Source of the DNA: Clavelina lepadiformis | Lineage: Eukaryota; Chordata; Ascidiacea; Aplousobranchia; Clavelinidae | Direction: 5' to 3' | DNA length: 64,000 nt | Assembly: GCF_947623445.1 (NCBI RefSeq) | Contig: NC_135242.1 | Coordinates: 16,120,001-16,184,000 of the forward strand | Shown here: positions 27,685 to 46,096 of the stretch, piece after piece | How positions within the stretch are numbered: the stretch's first letter is position 1 | Layout of the letters: every line of letters begins with the position of its first letter | Position numbers and translations under genes: made by a program | The notes under the pieces: generated by a model | The model's database searches: none | What the model was told of the DNA's origin: nothing | The model's input: only the letters and a program-made list of their open reading frames with translations

Positions 27685-29564
27685 TAGGTTTACCATATTT
27701 TCATCACCCGAAAGGAGGACACGTAATGCCACCAAACACTTGCACAGAAGTCAGTGGCAGTGGCGTTGAGGAGAGAGAGACTAATGCTTTTAAATGCAAT
27801 AACTAAATTACCCGCTTCAATACAGCCTCATCAAAAGAGCACGGAGCCCGAACATTTATGTTTTTACGCCTAAAAATGAATTGTACTTTCATATTTAAAC
27901 AACAATAGCGGCAATTTATGGTGTACAATTTTGAAACGTCGTATACAATGATTTTAGAAGGCCATTTACCCGCTTAGTATATAATTTCCCATTTGACAGC
28001 TGGTTAGGAGAAGAAAACAAGTAATTCAATAAACGAAAAGCAATGAAGACTTAAAAACGCCTACAGCCCAAAAATTTTGGTTCGTGAAGGGGACCATGGC
28101 TCTCTCTAAATTCATTATAGTGCACTTACAACATTAATTGTGTGAAATGCGTGAATAAAAATTATATTTTAATTAAAAATAAAACTTAGTTCTTGTTATT
28201 TGTCGGCTGTATTCCAAAACTCCGATTGTTAGAAAAAGTTTTAATTGAATTTGGAATATCTCCGCAATAATACAAGGAACGTCTGATGAATTTTAGGAAC
28301 TAATTAATTTCCAAGAGGCCACGCGTGGTCAAGTGACCAACGTTACCGCGGTAGTTGTGCCAGCCTTTTGCTCTTCACTACAAGAAAAAACCGGGAACAG
28401 CACGTATGCAGATAAACAACGTTTTTTTTATTTCTGATAATAAGTTAGTTGAATTGCGATGATTGTAACTTCCAACAAAGCAAAATCTTTAATTTTTCAT
28501 TTATCTACTTGCGTTTTTTATAACCGCAGTTGTAATTGAATGAAAAGATTGAAATTGAAAAAATAAGATATTTGTTCTGCTCTATATGTTTCAAAACTAA
28601 TGCAACAAACAAACATCATTTGTACTTTTTGCACAGTTATTTGTAACAAAGCGTTTGCGACAATATAATACAACGATTCCAATCATGCCATATGCTGGGA
28701 CAGTTGGACACTAAACCCATTGCCTTGGCGCCATAAATGGTTTACAGTGTAAACTTTACACTTTCTGAATGCTTTTCTAGTTGGATATAAACAGAAATAT
28801 ATCCAAAGTTTCGTAGAATGATATTGAGGTTGTCTTCTAATACCAATTGCTCAGTCACAGGAATATTTGATTCGTACTCTTTATGTTTTAGTGCATTTGT
28901 GAGCCTCAATATTGTGCCTTCTCTTGGCCACAGAAACCGGATTCCGGTCCCTAGCATGGAGATGTCCCTTCTGGAGATGTTTTTGTGCTGCTTTAACCAT
29001 CCATTTGTTGTGCACTTAACATATGCAATGTTCATTTTAATCAAACCATATCACTTTATATATTTATTTCCGCTACTGATATCCGTGTTTTTGAAGTTAG
29101 GGAACATGTCCTCTACAGCATAAACACTGTAGTTGTTTATGTTATTATGGCTTTAAATTCGTTAAAATTAGGAAGTATTTTGCGGGTTTGGTGACCATGC
29201 TAACCTACCATCTTATAGCACAATTCCATTATTGCTATCTCGCCTACTTTAAGCCCTTGGTCTTGGCCACTTTTTCCTGCTCATTAATGTGAGTGAGCAT
29301 GTGTTTTATTGTGCATTAAGTCCAACGGTTAGCAATAACATTTGACTTTCGCTTCCTACAGCTAGCGGTGTAAAATAAACAATACAATACAAAACACAAC
29401 ATGCATGGATAATTAATTGTTGGCCAATTCGAATTAAAACGACCAGTATAAAAATGTAATGGCCAAAAAGTAGATCATTTTGGAATTTTAGCTTGTCCTC
29501 AGACGACAATTCAATTGTCATGAAAAATCGTCCAAAAGGAGGACGTATGGTAATTGGTAACCAT
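27685..29564. mobile_element. Inserted DNA of unknown type interrupting copy B
   Basis: Copy A is continuous across this point, so the roughly 1,880 bp are an insertion here or a clean loss there. Both edges carry a similar motif with core AAAGGAGGAC followed by CGTA or ACGTA (27711 and 29535), in the same orientation. I cannot define inverted ends or a target duplication. It holds the unidentified ORF at 28742-29044. Confidence 0.5.
28742..29044 (-). CDS. Unidentified 100-codon ORF in the inserted DNA
   Basis: The frame is open to a stop and has a balanced, protein-like composition, unlike most nearby ORFs. It contains Arg-Arg-Asp-Ile-Ser-Met-Leu-Gly-Thr-Gly near residue 25, then an amphipathic Leu/Asn-rich stretch. 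I do not recognise a family. It could be the last exon of a gene fragment carried by a transposon, or chance coding capacity. Confidence 0.3.
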   Translation of the reverse strand: MIKMNIAYVKCTTNGWLKQHKNISRRDISMLGTGIRFLWPREGTILRLTNALKHKEYESNIPVTEQLVLEDNLNIILRNFGYISVYIQLEKHSESVKFTL

Positions 29565-30746
29565 AAAGTGAGTAGATTAAATACCCTTAAAACATTGAGC
29601 AGCGATTACGAAATTAAATCAGGAAGGTTTGTTGAATAAACCAACATGGTCAAACCTGTATAAATAAGTCAATGGCTCAAATATTTAAATAATTTTCGTT
29701 ACTTTGGAAAACTTGTTAATTGAAAAAAAGCTGTTTTCAATCCTTTATTATTTTAAAACCCGTAATTGCACTGAACTTTCGTACTCAATGAATCCAACAA
29801 TTTCTTGATTACTGGGTTATCTTGCTGTCACGGTGTTTATTTCGTCTGTTAAATCTTTTCATCGTGGTACACACATGTGATCTTTTTAAATGCTATTAAA
29901 TCATTCGAGCAATAGCTTATACTCTACAGATTCAAAGAGAGCGAAAGTTTGAAATGTGTCACTTGTGTAAAAATAGTCTTGATAATTCAGTAATCGTTAT
30001 GTTACAGCCAGGTTATTCCAACCTTGTACATGTTATATCCCTTGAAGACAGTTTGATCAATTCCCTTTCAGGTCGTCAACTGAGCAAATTAGCTGCAGTT
30101 TACTGGGTAAAAATGTGATGTTTTATTGGAAATCATGCTTTATGGCCTGTCGTGGTAAACTACCCAATGTTTACCTATAGCTTGCCAACCCACCTGCGTC
30201 CTAAATAAATTTTGCATCGTATAAGCAATTTAAAAATGACGAAAAATGGCTTTAGTGCTACATTGGCCAACACTCATTCATATGACACAATTACAACCAC
30301 AAACCAAAGATTGACTGTGCCACGAGCCCACGACTGATTTACATTCTACAACGATTAGTTTGAAAATGAATTAAATCTCCAAACCGTGAAACGTATATTT
30401 CGCTAAAGTGTGCTCGCTATCTAGCGTTTTGCAAGTAACAGATTTATAACTAAGTTTCACAGCCCAACTGTAATTACGTTATAACAAATGTTGTATTCTT
30501 TTTAAATGAAAGTCTAGCACTTTCAAAATATCATACCAGCCTATCTGTGTTTGGTTGTTCTTCACTCTTCAAGCGACTACACTACATGTTGAAGTCAGGC
30601 ACGTATTTCGAATTGCCTTATGAAAGAGAGATACAGTAATAAGACCGTGACCGCATCCACGAATTTACAGTATGATCAATAATTCTAGGATTATTTCAAC
30701 ATAATCGTTTTTAATGGCAGTGTTAAAATGTTTTTTGTTCAAAGAG

Positions 30747-37858
<7,112 letters not shown>

Positions 37859-39265
37859 TTTGTTCACCTACCAAGATGCTTTTTCATATGTTCATACAAT
37901 AAAACATACCATGCTGTAAATTACATGTTAAGTCTAAGTCCCAGACCAGGGAAGGAAAGTATGTTGCAGGAATGGACCAGATTGGAACGTTTGTTGTTTT
38001 TGCGTGAGAAATCCACCGTACAATCAAGATATCAAGAACAATAGTCATTATACACGCAATTAATTTTTATCCTCGTGAACATAGCAAATTTTCCAAACTG
38101 GCATAAATGCAAATTTTGGCATGATGGTTTACACTGAAGCCTTAATTCTTTGTTTATTTATCATTAGCGTTCAAACAACTACTTTTTCTATATTTATTAT
38201 ACATTAGAATGATGAGCAAAATATCTGGCACGTATGTTAAGGACTCTCAGGGTTTTTTTTGGTTGGCTATGTTAATAATTATTCTCGGACTGAGAAAAGT
38301 CTAAGCACGACTTAAATCCGGCGATGATTCCTCATCGCTCGAGCCCCGGTTACTGATCTATCCTTTGTGCAAGTTCCGATTGTCACACATTTCTTATCGT
38401 AGTGTATTATTTAGTGCAGCTGCCATGCACTTCCACTCAGATGAAGCATCAGCAGCAATACGGTAAGTGCTCATGCATTACAATAATTACATATATAGAC
38501 AAAAGTGGGAAGATGTTGGAATTTAGGCCTGCAAATGCTTCTTTTATGACGTTATCTGTTTTAAAATTGTTATAATGCGATTACCATGGAGCGCATTTGT
38601 AACTGTAGCGGCCTGGGTGGCATTTTTAATACCATTACATCATTTCTTGGAAAAGTGTTTTCCAGTTATTGATTGAAGTTTATGAACTTATTTTTTGATA
38701 ACACTTCAACTGTCGTTTGATATTTGGAAACCTACTCTAAATAACTTCATGTGAAAACTCCTTTTAGTACGTTCCCAGGTTGTTTCCAGCACCTGTGCTG
38801 ATAAGAAATCTTTATTGCAAATGCCCACTTCTTAACTTTGCACAGATTATATTTATCTATGCGTCTGCTTTAACTACATGTAACTCCCATTGCCAACACA
38901 TTGTTTTCCTCGCTGCACGAGTTCTGAAATGCTACGTTTTTCTTGTCGAACATTTTCACTCCATCGCTTCACGTTTTATAAGCTCGCAATTCTACCAGCG
39001 AGCAGAGTGAGATCGAGATTTAGTCGAGTGAATCATCAACAGAAAGAGCATGAACTGCATGATTCTGCGAAATCAACAGACGAGCTATCTAAGCTAGTCA
39101 TGGTGATTGCAACTCATGTATTAGATATCTTATAAGAAGTAGTATTACTTATTTTCTTGGTTATGCGCAAAGTTGAGAAAGTGTACAGCACCTACAATAA
39201 AAACCTTTTCTTGTAAACTATTTCTGTTGTAATATTAAAACCTTTTGGTTGACAAGAGGTTAGAG
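37859..39265. other. Region upstream of TGS1, including a SINE-like repeat
   Basis: TGS1's promoter should lie here, but I see no clear element. At 38283-38358 there is the fullest copy of a dispersed repeat with core GCGATGATTCCTCATCGCTC followed by GAGCCCCGGTTAC, possibly a tRNA-derived SINE. A short exon-like stretch on the plus strand at 38420-38462 has good splice signals but no partner exons that I can find. Confidence 0.45.
38283..38358. repeat. SINE-like dispersed repeat, copy 2
   Basis: Best-preserved copy of the family. The segment CTCGAGCCCCGGTTAC resembles a tRNA T-arm. Related copies lie at 33890, 46040 and, reversed, at 63200. Confidence 0.6.
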
Positions 39266-39551
39266 CAGTGATTCCTAAACTGTGCGCCGCCACAGATTCT
39301 CAGGTGTGCCGTGAATCTTTTTTGAATTTTGGAAAAGAACTGTATAAATATTTAAAATAAGGCATGCAGAGCATACAAGCACTGCTTCAATAGCTGATAA
39401 ATAAGCACATGTACATTCAATGAGCACATCCATCGCATTAACACGTGAAAACAATTTTTTTTAAAGCAACTTTTCTTCTCTAGTAAGTGTGCCGCGAGCG
39501 TTTTATAATTTTTCTAGTGTGCCACAAGCTGAAAAAGTTTGGGAAACACTG
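39266..39551. mobile_element. hAT MITE with perfect target duplication
   Basis: The 286-bp element runs from CAGTGATTCCTAAACT to AGTTTGGGAAACACTG, and both sides carry the 8-bp duplication GGTTAGAG (39258-39265, 39552-39559). Its right half matches, in reverse, the element entering the window end at 63934. Confidence 0.93.
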
Positions 39552-39708
39552 GGTTAGAGTATTCTAACCGCACGCAACAATAGTCAGATAATTCAAAAGG
39601 TAAATTAAGTTTACATAACATAAGTTAGCCTCTGCATAACAAACGCTCTTGGAATAATGGCGCCATATCGTCTGGAAAGCATGGAAATGCAAACTTTTTT
39701 CGCTCACC

Positions 39709-42130
39709 CAGGGCCGGATTAAGACGAAACTGGGCCTGATGCTGCAGCGCAAAAACAGGCCTATTTTTTCTAGGCATTGGTACATATGCATTCGACACTC
39801 TGACTCCACCGTACACGCGTAATCAGACCGACCAAAGAGCCTTTATTGCTTTCGACGCAGTCAGCCAAATTTTAATGAACATGAACAATAATAACGACGT
39901 GTTATCGTAAAAACTCGAGAGTAACATCAGTCTATGTAACACCAACACAATTCAATACCAATATTGCCTGAAAAGCGGAGTTAATGAAGAAAAGGCTAAT
40001 CCAGATCAACTTAACGTTGGCATATTGTCAATGCTGCGCTAGTGCTGCTTACTTATACTACTGTTTTTCGAGCCTTAGCAAGCGCGAAATCTTCGATCAT
40101 GTCAGTGCAGTCAAGGCTGCTCAGCACCTCATGTTCAATGCTCATAAGCGCCAGCATGTTTAGCCTTTCCTCCCTCATCGAGGACCGCAGCTCTCCTTTG
40201 ACTATTCCCAGTTTTGAGAAGCTCCGCTCGCCGGAGGCATTAGACACCATCAAGCACAGATAGATGCGCAAAGCAATCTCGACGTTTGGAAATGTTTGAG
40301 AAAGGTTCAACGACGACAAAAGCTTGTACATGGTAAGCTCTGCTGACTCGTTCACACTCACCGATTTCTGGGTGCGCATAAATGCAGCAAACTGTATGAG
40401 CTCAGCCACCAACGTGTCTTCCAAGTCATCTGGATACGAGGAAACGAGATTTTGAGCTTTATTCTCGATCTGCTTTATGCTCAATGACGTTAGCTCCGAA
40501 AGAAATCCGAATGTTGTAGATATATCCTCATACGCCTTCATTCGCTTTTCCAGTTCAGCTAACAGTCTGTCGATCATGACCAGATATATATGGGTTTTGA
40601 ATGTTTCCCTAGGGGTGAGGTTTTCTTCGTTTGCAGCTCCTTCATCAGGCATTCGCTTTCGCTTACGGCCTCGACGTTCTTCAGCCTTGTATTCGCCGTG
40701 AGGAACCTTTTCGATCGCCATCTGCTCATACACGTCAAATCTGTCCCGTGCAAATTGAATCGTGTCGACCAGTGATGCCAATAAACTAGTTGCCGTATTC
40801 AGACTGACTGTAGGGTCTTGGAGGCTAATGCTCGTACTGTTGAGACGGCATAGGATATCGTTCCAGGCAGTCGCCATAACTGCTGTCTCAAGTTCGTCCA
40901 TCCTGCGCGAAAATCCGTCGGCCTGGTTTCTCGTATCGGCCTTCTGCTCCTTATCTGCCGCAAGCTCATCCAGGACTTCTTGAATGCTCTTCCACCCTTC
41001 TACTAGCGCTTTGACAGCATCTGCACGTTCACACCATCGGGTTCCAGACAAACCTTTGAGCGTTAATGTGCAGCGATTCTTCAGTTTCTGCCAGCGATAT
41101 GTCGATTCAGACAGGAAAACGTATAGTCCATTGACAAAATGAAAAAACCTGGTACAGCCAGCGCAGCTATTAACAGCCTGGTCTCCTACCAGGTTTAAAC
41201 TGTGGTTGCAGCATGGAATAAAAGCAGCATATTTACATTCTCGCTTCACAATTGCCTGGACACCGTTGTACCGTCCTGACATGTTTGACGCATTGTCATA
41301 CGACTGGCCTCTGCAGTTAGTAACATCCAAGCCATTTTCCTTCAGAAAGTTCAGAAGTATGCTAGCCATGTGCGTAGCGGTGTGTCTCATCATAGGCAAG
41401 AATGTCAGGAACCGTTCAACTGGACCCAACGGCAGAACATATCGAATAACAATCGTTAGCTGGTCGAGGTGTGATACGTCAGGTGTAGAGTCAATCGAGA
41501 CAGAGAAATACTTCGCCTTCTTGGCTTCTTTCAGGATGGTGTCCTGCACCTTTTGTCCCATGAGCTGCACCAGCTCCTCGCAAATTGTGGATGACAAATA
41601 AGAAATGTGACCTTTCCCGCAGTTCGCATATTTTCTAATATGGCTAGCCAGCAGAGTATCGTACTCCGCCAACAACTCAATGATGCCAAGGTACTTACCA
41701 TTATGAGGGGAACCTATGATCTCATCCGCGCCCCTTATAGCAAGGCCACGCTTAGCTAGGAATATCAGAACGTCGATGAGCCGCTTTACAATCTGGCGCC
41801 AGTAACACCGCTCTTCCTCGACCTGTTTAGCGGCTAGGTAGTCAACACCTAGAATCAACCCTGAAACAGCTCGAAAAGTGTTATAATTTTTCATCTTAAA
41901 TAAGTAGTCTATGCCAAAATCTTGCTTTATCTTACGTGCCTAGGCGTAACACTGTGCCTAGGCGTGCGAAAGTCGGACTACAAATTTCATAATAAGAATT
42001 ATTTGTGGGTTAATTAAGCAAAGGAAAACTGTTCAGCGTCCGGAAAATTCACGTCTGTTTTCGTCTGGGCCTATTTCAGGAATGGGCCTAATGCTGCAGC
42101 ATCAATAGCACCCACCTTAATCCTGCACTG
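39709..42130 (-). mobile_element. hAT transposon, 2,422 bp, with transposase
   Basis: Ends CAGGGCCGGATTAAG and, on the other strand, CAGTGCAGGATTAAG agree at 13 of 15 bases. The insertion is flanked by a perfect 8-bp duplication CGCTCACC (39701-39708, 42131-42138). A subterminal motif GATGCTGCAGC near each end lies in inverted orientation. The perfect target duplication and the open transposase frame point to a recent insertion. Confidence 0.96.
40053..41894 (-). CDS. hAT-family transposase (DUF4371/ZMYM1-like), 613 residues
   Basis: One uninterrupted frame. It shows the RNase-H-like core: first Asp in Ser-Ile-Asp-Ser-Thr (135), second Asp in Ser-Tyr-Asp-Asn-Ala-Ser-Asn-Met (200), a Cys-x-His (229-231) and a Thr-Arg-Trp-Cys (286-288) typical of hAT enzymes. 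The C-terminal hAT dimerisation region, with Ser-Gly-Glu-Arg-Ser-Phe-Ser, is at about 540-600. No BED or TTF-type zinc finger precedes the core. An in-frame TAG lies 16 codons upstream, with a possible acceptor (GCCTAG) there, so an upstream exon is possible but only about 190 bp of element remain for it. The protein may cut and join but lack its usual DNA-binding end. Confidence 0.93.
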   Translation of the reverse strand: MKNYNTFRAVSGLILGVDYLAAKQVEEERCYWRQIVKRLIDVLIFLAKRGLAIRGADEIIGSPHNGKYLGIIELLAEYDTLLASHIRKYANCGKGHISYLSSTICEELVQLMGQKVQDTILKEAKKAKYFSVSIDSTPDVSHLDQLTIVIRYVLPLGPVERFLTFLPMMRHTATHMASILLNFLKENGLDVTNCRGQSYDNASNMSGRYNGVQAIVKRECKYAAFIPCCNHSLNLVGDQAVNSCAGCTRFFHFVNGLYVFLSESTYRWQKLKNRCTLTLKGLSGTRWCERADAVKALVEGWKSIQEVLDELAADKEQKADTRNQADGFSRRMDELETAVMATAWNDILCRLNSTSISLQDPTVSLNTATSLLASLVDTIQFARDRFDVYEQMAIEKVPHGEYKAEERRGRKRKRMPDEGAANEENLTPRETFKTHIYLVMIDRLLAELEKRMKAYEDISTTFGFLSELTSLSIKQIENKAQNLVSSYPDDLEDTLVAELIQFAAFMRTQKSVSVNESAELTMYKLLSSLNLSQTFPNVEIALRIYLCLMVSNASGERSFSKLGIVKGELRSSMREERLNMLALMSIEHEVLSSLDCTDMIEDFALAKARKTVV

Positions 42131-42453
42131 CGCTCACCTGCAGTCCTAATAATGAGAATAGCCTAGTCCTTGTTTGACTAAAATATTCTGATCTCTTTTT
42201 AGATAGCAAGCGATTTAAGCAAAGTATCGCCAAAAATTACACAGGTAGCAAAGGTCTTCGCCTTCTCAACACACTGGTAGGCAAGACGCCTGCCACAAGA
42301 AATTGAATTTTTGTAAGAAAAATTCCCCTTCTCTGAAACAAAGTACCACCAGGCTAATGGATGAATTTTGAGACAGCGATGACGTTATGATAAATAATTT
42401 AACCCAACGCGTAGTGTGACGTCAAAAACGTTTTTGAACGTTTTCTAAAAGCA

Positions 42454-42766
42454 TTGACTTGACTTGACTTGACTTGACTTGACTTGACTTGACTTGACTT
42501 GACTTGACTTGACTTGACTTGACTTGACTTGACTTGACTTGACTTGACTTGGCTTGCTTTGGCTTGTTTTGGCTTGTTTTGGCTTGTTTTGGCTTGACTT
42601 GACTTGACTTGACTTGACTTGACTTGACTTGACTTGACTTGACTTGACTTGACTTGACTTGACTTGACTTGACTTGACTTGACTTGACTTGACTTGACTT
42701 GACTTGACTTGACTTGACTTGACTTGACTTGACTTGACTTGACTTGACTTGACTTGACTTGACTTG
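42454..42766. repeat. TTGAC pentanucleotide satellite with a variant core
   Basis: About 313 bp of near-perfect 5-bp repeats, interrupted once at about 42551-42596 by a decamer variant, GGCTTGTTTT, in three copies. Long ORFs across it on the minus strand encode only Val-Lys-Ser-Ser-Gln repeats and are artefacts. Confidence 0.97.
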
Positions 42767-43246
42767 CAGTACTCGTGCGATGTGATGCCACAAGATGGGT
42801 GTTAAGTCAGTGTCAGGTCTGCTCATATAAACTGAATGTAGCTTATTGTGAAATCAATAATTCGGCTAATGCAGGTCAATCCTGTTAATTATGAAAAATT
42901 ATAAAACCAAAATTTCAGGTTCGAAGTTGATTCAAGTTCAGCCCACGGATGATTTAACCCAAGAAGATTAAACCAGGAACGACTAAACTAAACCCAGGAC
43001 GACCGAACCAACGTCTGTGGGTTGAAAAATTATTTGGCCTATTTAAAATTTGCTAACAAGATTTCGGATTGACGTTGCTGTAAAATTTTATCATGTTGTT
43101 AACCTATTTTGAAAACAATAGAAGTGTGGAAATAAAGTTGTATTCCTGTTGCGAACTCATCTGCCATATGCCAGTTGTGGTCTGTATTTTCCCTTATCTG
43201 CTATTCTTGAATGTTTCGCAACATAAACAAAGCTTGTTTACGATTA

Positions 43247-43440
43247 TGGCAAGCCACACTTGATAAAAGTGAAACCTTTTACGTGTAAGGTATTGCCAAA
43301 CTTCTCCAAACGTGATGTTTATGACCACTTTGGCCAACAACGATCCCAGCCCTACACTCTACTCACGTTTTTTTGTCCGACTTGGCCAACCCAATACCTT
43401 ACACGTAACGATTTTCACTTTTGTCCAGTATGGCTTGTCA
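43247..43440. mobile_element. Palindromic MITE flanked by TA (mariner type)
   Basis: The 194-bp element has arms of about 50 bp (TGGCAAGCCACACTTG and the other end TGACAAGCCATACTGG), both continuing into AAAAGTGAAA and ACGTGTAAGGTATTG. Direct TA dinucleotides flank it at 43245-43246 and 43441-43442, as for Tc1/mariner insertions. Confidence 0.85.
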
Positions 43441-45750
43441 TATTCGAAAGGCTTTGCTACATCTGATTGAGGTCAGTTCCACACAATGAGTAAAAGCAAT
43501 GAGTGAGTGAAGGTTATACGCTATGTATAAGAGTATCAAATTCGATCTTCAGAGAACGCACACAAGATCCAAAACAAAAGAAAACGTATTTTTTATGTAT
43601 TTTATTATGTTTCAGGGCATTTATTTGCAGCTTTACAGAAAAGCGCTTTTTGAGTATGAAACATATAACAATAATAACCGTTGTCTAAACAAGTTAAGAT
43701 GATAATAAGATAAAAAACTTAAGGTAGTAGCCTATAAGAGCTAGATACGACAGAAGAAGAATACCGTTAGTTAGAGTGAAATGTGCACGTAAAACTGATG
43801 TGACAACCATAATGTTGATTTAAGTTTCCGAAATGTAAACAACAATTCTTATACGTTTTTCGCTACTTGTAACAAACTTTTTTTATTACATGCCGTAGCC
43901 GTTGAAAAGTTCAATGCTGTTGAGTGATGTAGGTCAACTATGTGTGGCGTATAGATGAGTCGCGGGGCGTATTTCTATTTGTTCTCACGATAAAACTCTA
44001 CGACGCGTGCACTTAAGTAAAAACGGCAAGTTGTTGTAATAACGAAACAAAATCCAAGGCGTCTAGCAAGAACCAGAAATTTTCTTAAAGAACAAGCGTT
44101 CAATACCAAGATTGTGTGACGTTTTGACGTTTACCGCAACTTACCTTTTTATTGATCAGAACTGGTCGAAATTATGGTCCTTGGTAGAATTAAGAAAAAA
44201 GCAGGTATATTCAATATGGTATTAAATTTGGTTCAGGCATGGCCTTTAAAAGAAGACAGAGAATTTATAAATAAACAATGAAACACACAAACTTAATTTC
44301 ATGACCTGACCACAACTGCATGTGCGCTGTTAATATCTCATATCGTTGAGATCAAGAAGCAGACGGTATCATAGGGCCCACAGTATCCTTATACAACAAA
44401 ACTCAACTTTATCACATGGCCAAAAGACGGCAGGTGGCGCTACACCTCATCGCATCACGATTGCAAGGTGCTTTTCATAGCCTACTTCGTACTTTTTATA
44501 GTTTTAACGCACTGTCAATATGGATAGGAGTTTTTTCATTCATTGTGGCAAATTGGTCATTAAAAGTAAGACCTCTGGTCACGTGATGTTTGCGTCATTT
44601 AACTTTTTACTACAAAAATAATACGGGAAACGTGATAAAGATGCAACCTAAATTGTTTATATTCCTAACGATTGTTTTTGTTTGTAACTAGGCTTTTTGT
44701 CTAAGGCTGTGACGTAAAACTAGCTAGCTGATGATAACATGCCCTTTTATTAAGGTCAGGAAAGTTGTAGCAGATAGTCTCAGCAATACTTCACAGTTTA
44801 CAGCCACAAAAAGTATTTTACAACACAAGTATTTACACAACACACGTATTTACAGCACATTATGCAATATTGCACATGGTCCCACATTGCTCAGAAAATT
44901 GCCCAATTTTTGTTTAAATTTTGAGCAAGAAAGAGGCATAAATTGTCTTGGTGTGGAACGCATTATGCTTCATTAATTTCTAGTCGAAAACAAAATGAGA
45001 TAAGGATGGCTATTTTTAAATAAGCTACAAAGTAAAAGTATTTTTAAAGCAAAATGGATGGACGTCACAGTGATTTTATACCGAAAACAAAGCTATAGTA
45101 TGAGCAAATTAGCTAATAGTGTGTCTTGATTAGTGACGCACTTCACAGTGAAAATTGTGTGTAATGATTTCTAGCAACATTGGAACTCATGAACATGCTA
45201 TACAAGTTGAAGAAGGGTAGGTGGCATTGGCATAAAACATATCTACACTACTTATTTAAAAAAGTATGAATGCTATTACGATTTCCGATAATTAACGCAA
45301 ATAATTTATTCCAGTAGAATAGTAGATGATTGTAACATCAACGCACATTTCTGTGTTAGCCTGCCTTTGAAGAAATCTGCAGGTGGATGGGAACTTTTGA
45401 ATGAATATATTGACACACTAAACATCACAGTGATGAATACATTGCTGTTGTCGTGCCTGAAAAATGTAAAAAGTACGTTATTTGCAATTCTCGGTTTACG
45501 TGTCTGTTAATGAAACCATTATAAACGTATTGAGGTTAAAGCATCCAATAGAGGAAGAAACCGATTCTTTCATGACACACTTAGCTATAGCTAAGTGTGC
45601 AATATACTATTTTGTAGAAAGTTAACGTAAGTGTCATATCCCGAGATATGTTGTTGGAATGTCAGCATATATTTCGCCATACACTAGAAGCGCAACTTTC
45701 TCTCATAACTCAATTAATCTTTCATATGAAGCCAAGTTGTTATACTTTGT

Positions 45751-45968
45751 TAGCATTCACCGCGTGCCTTACTGTGTAATCAACAAGGTCCGCAGCAAAC
45801 ACGACCAAAATAAACATTTGCTACACTTAGTTGTAATCTGCTCTTCTACGTATGTTGCCTTGTAAATTTTGGTTAAATTTATCATTATTCAGCTGCAGTT
45901 TGCATTGCGTTGCTGGCATTCACCGCGTGCCTTACTGTATCAAACAACAAGGTCCGCAGCAAATACGG
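45751..45968. repeat. Pair of 52-bp direct repeats
   Basis: Units at 45751-45802 and 45917-45968 share GCATTCACCGCGTGCCTTAC and CAACAAGGTCCGCAGCAAA with a few changes, 166 bp apart. Origin unknown. Confidence 0.8.
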
Positions 45969-46039
45969 GCAACACATGCTGATTGAGCAAAATCGTCCAA
46001 CAACACCTAAGTACCAACACCACACCAATCTTGATTTTC

Positions 46040-46096
46040 CTACCGAGGAAAGTTGTGCACGACTTAAACTCAGCAATGACTTCCCATCTTTCGAGT
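46040..46096. repeat. SINE-like dispersed repeat, copy 3
   Basis: Shares GCACGACTTAAACTCAGC, AATGACTTCCCATC and TCGAG with the copy at 38283. Confidence 0.5.

Noticed and set aside
38420..38462. Exon-like plus-strand stretch with acceptor TGCAG and donor GTAAGT
   Set aside because: Single short candidate with no partner exon in a compatible frame nearby.
40042..41601. Plus-strand ORFs across the hAT transposase
   Set aside because: Antisense shadows of the 613-codon enzyme.
42454..42766. Possible CRISPR-like array
   Set aside because: The repeats are 5 bp with no spacers, and the genome is animal.
42399..42826. Two minus-strand ORFs of about 130 codons with Val-Lys-Ser-Ser-Gln repeats
   Set aside because: They are readings of the 5-bp satellite, which is open in several frames; no coding evidence.
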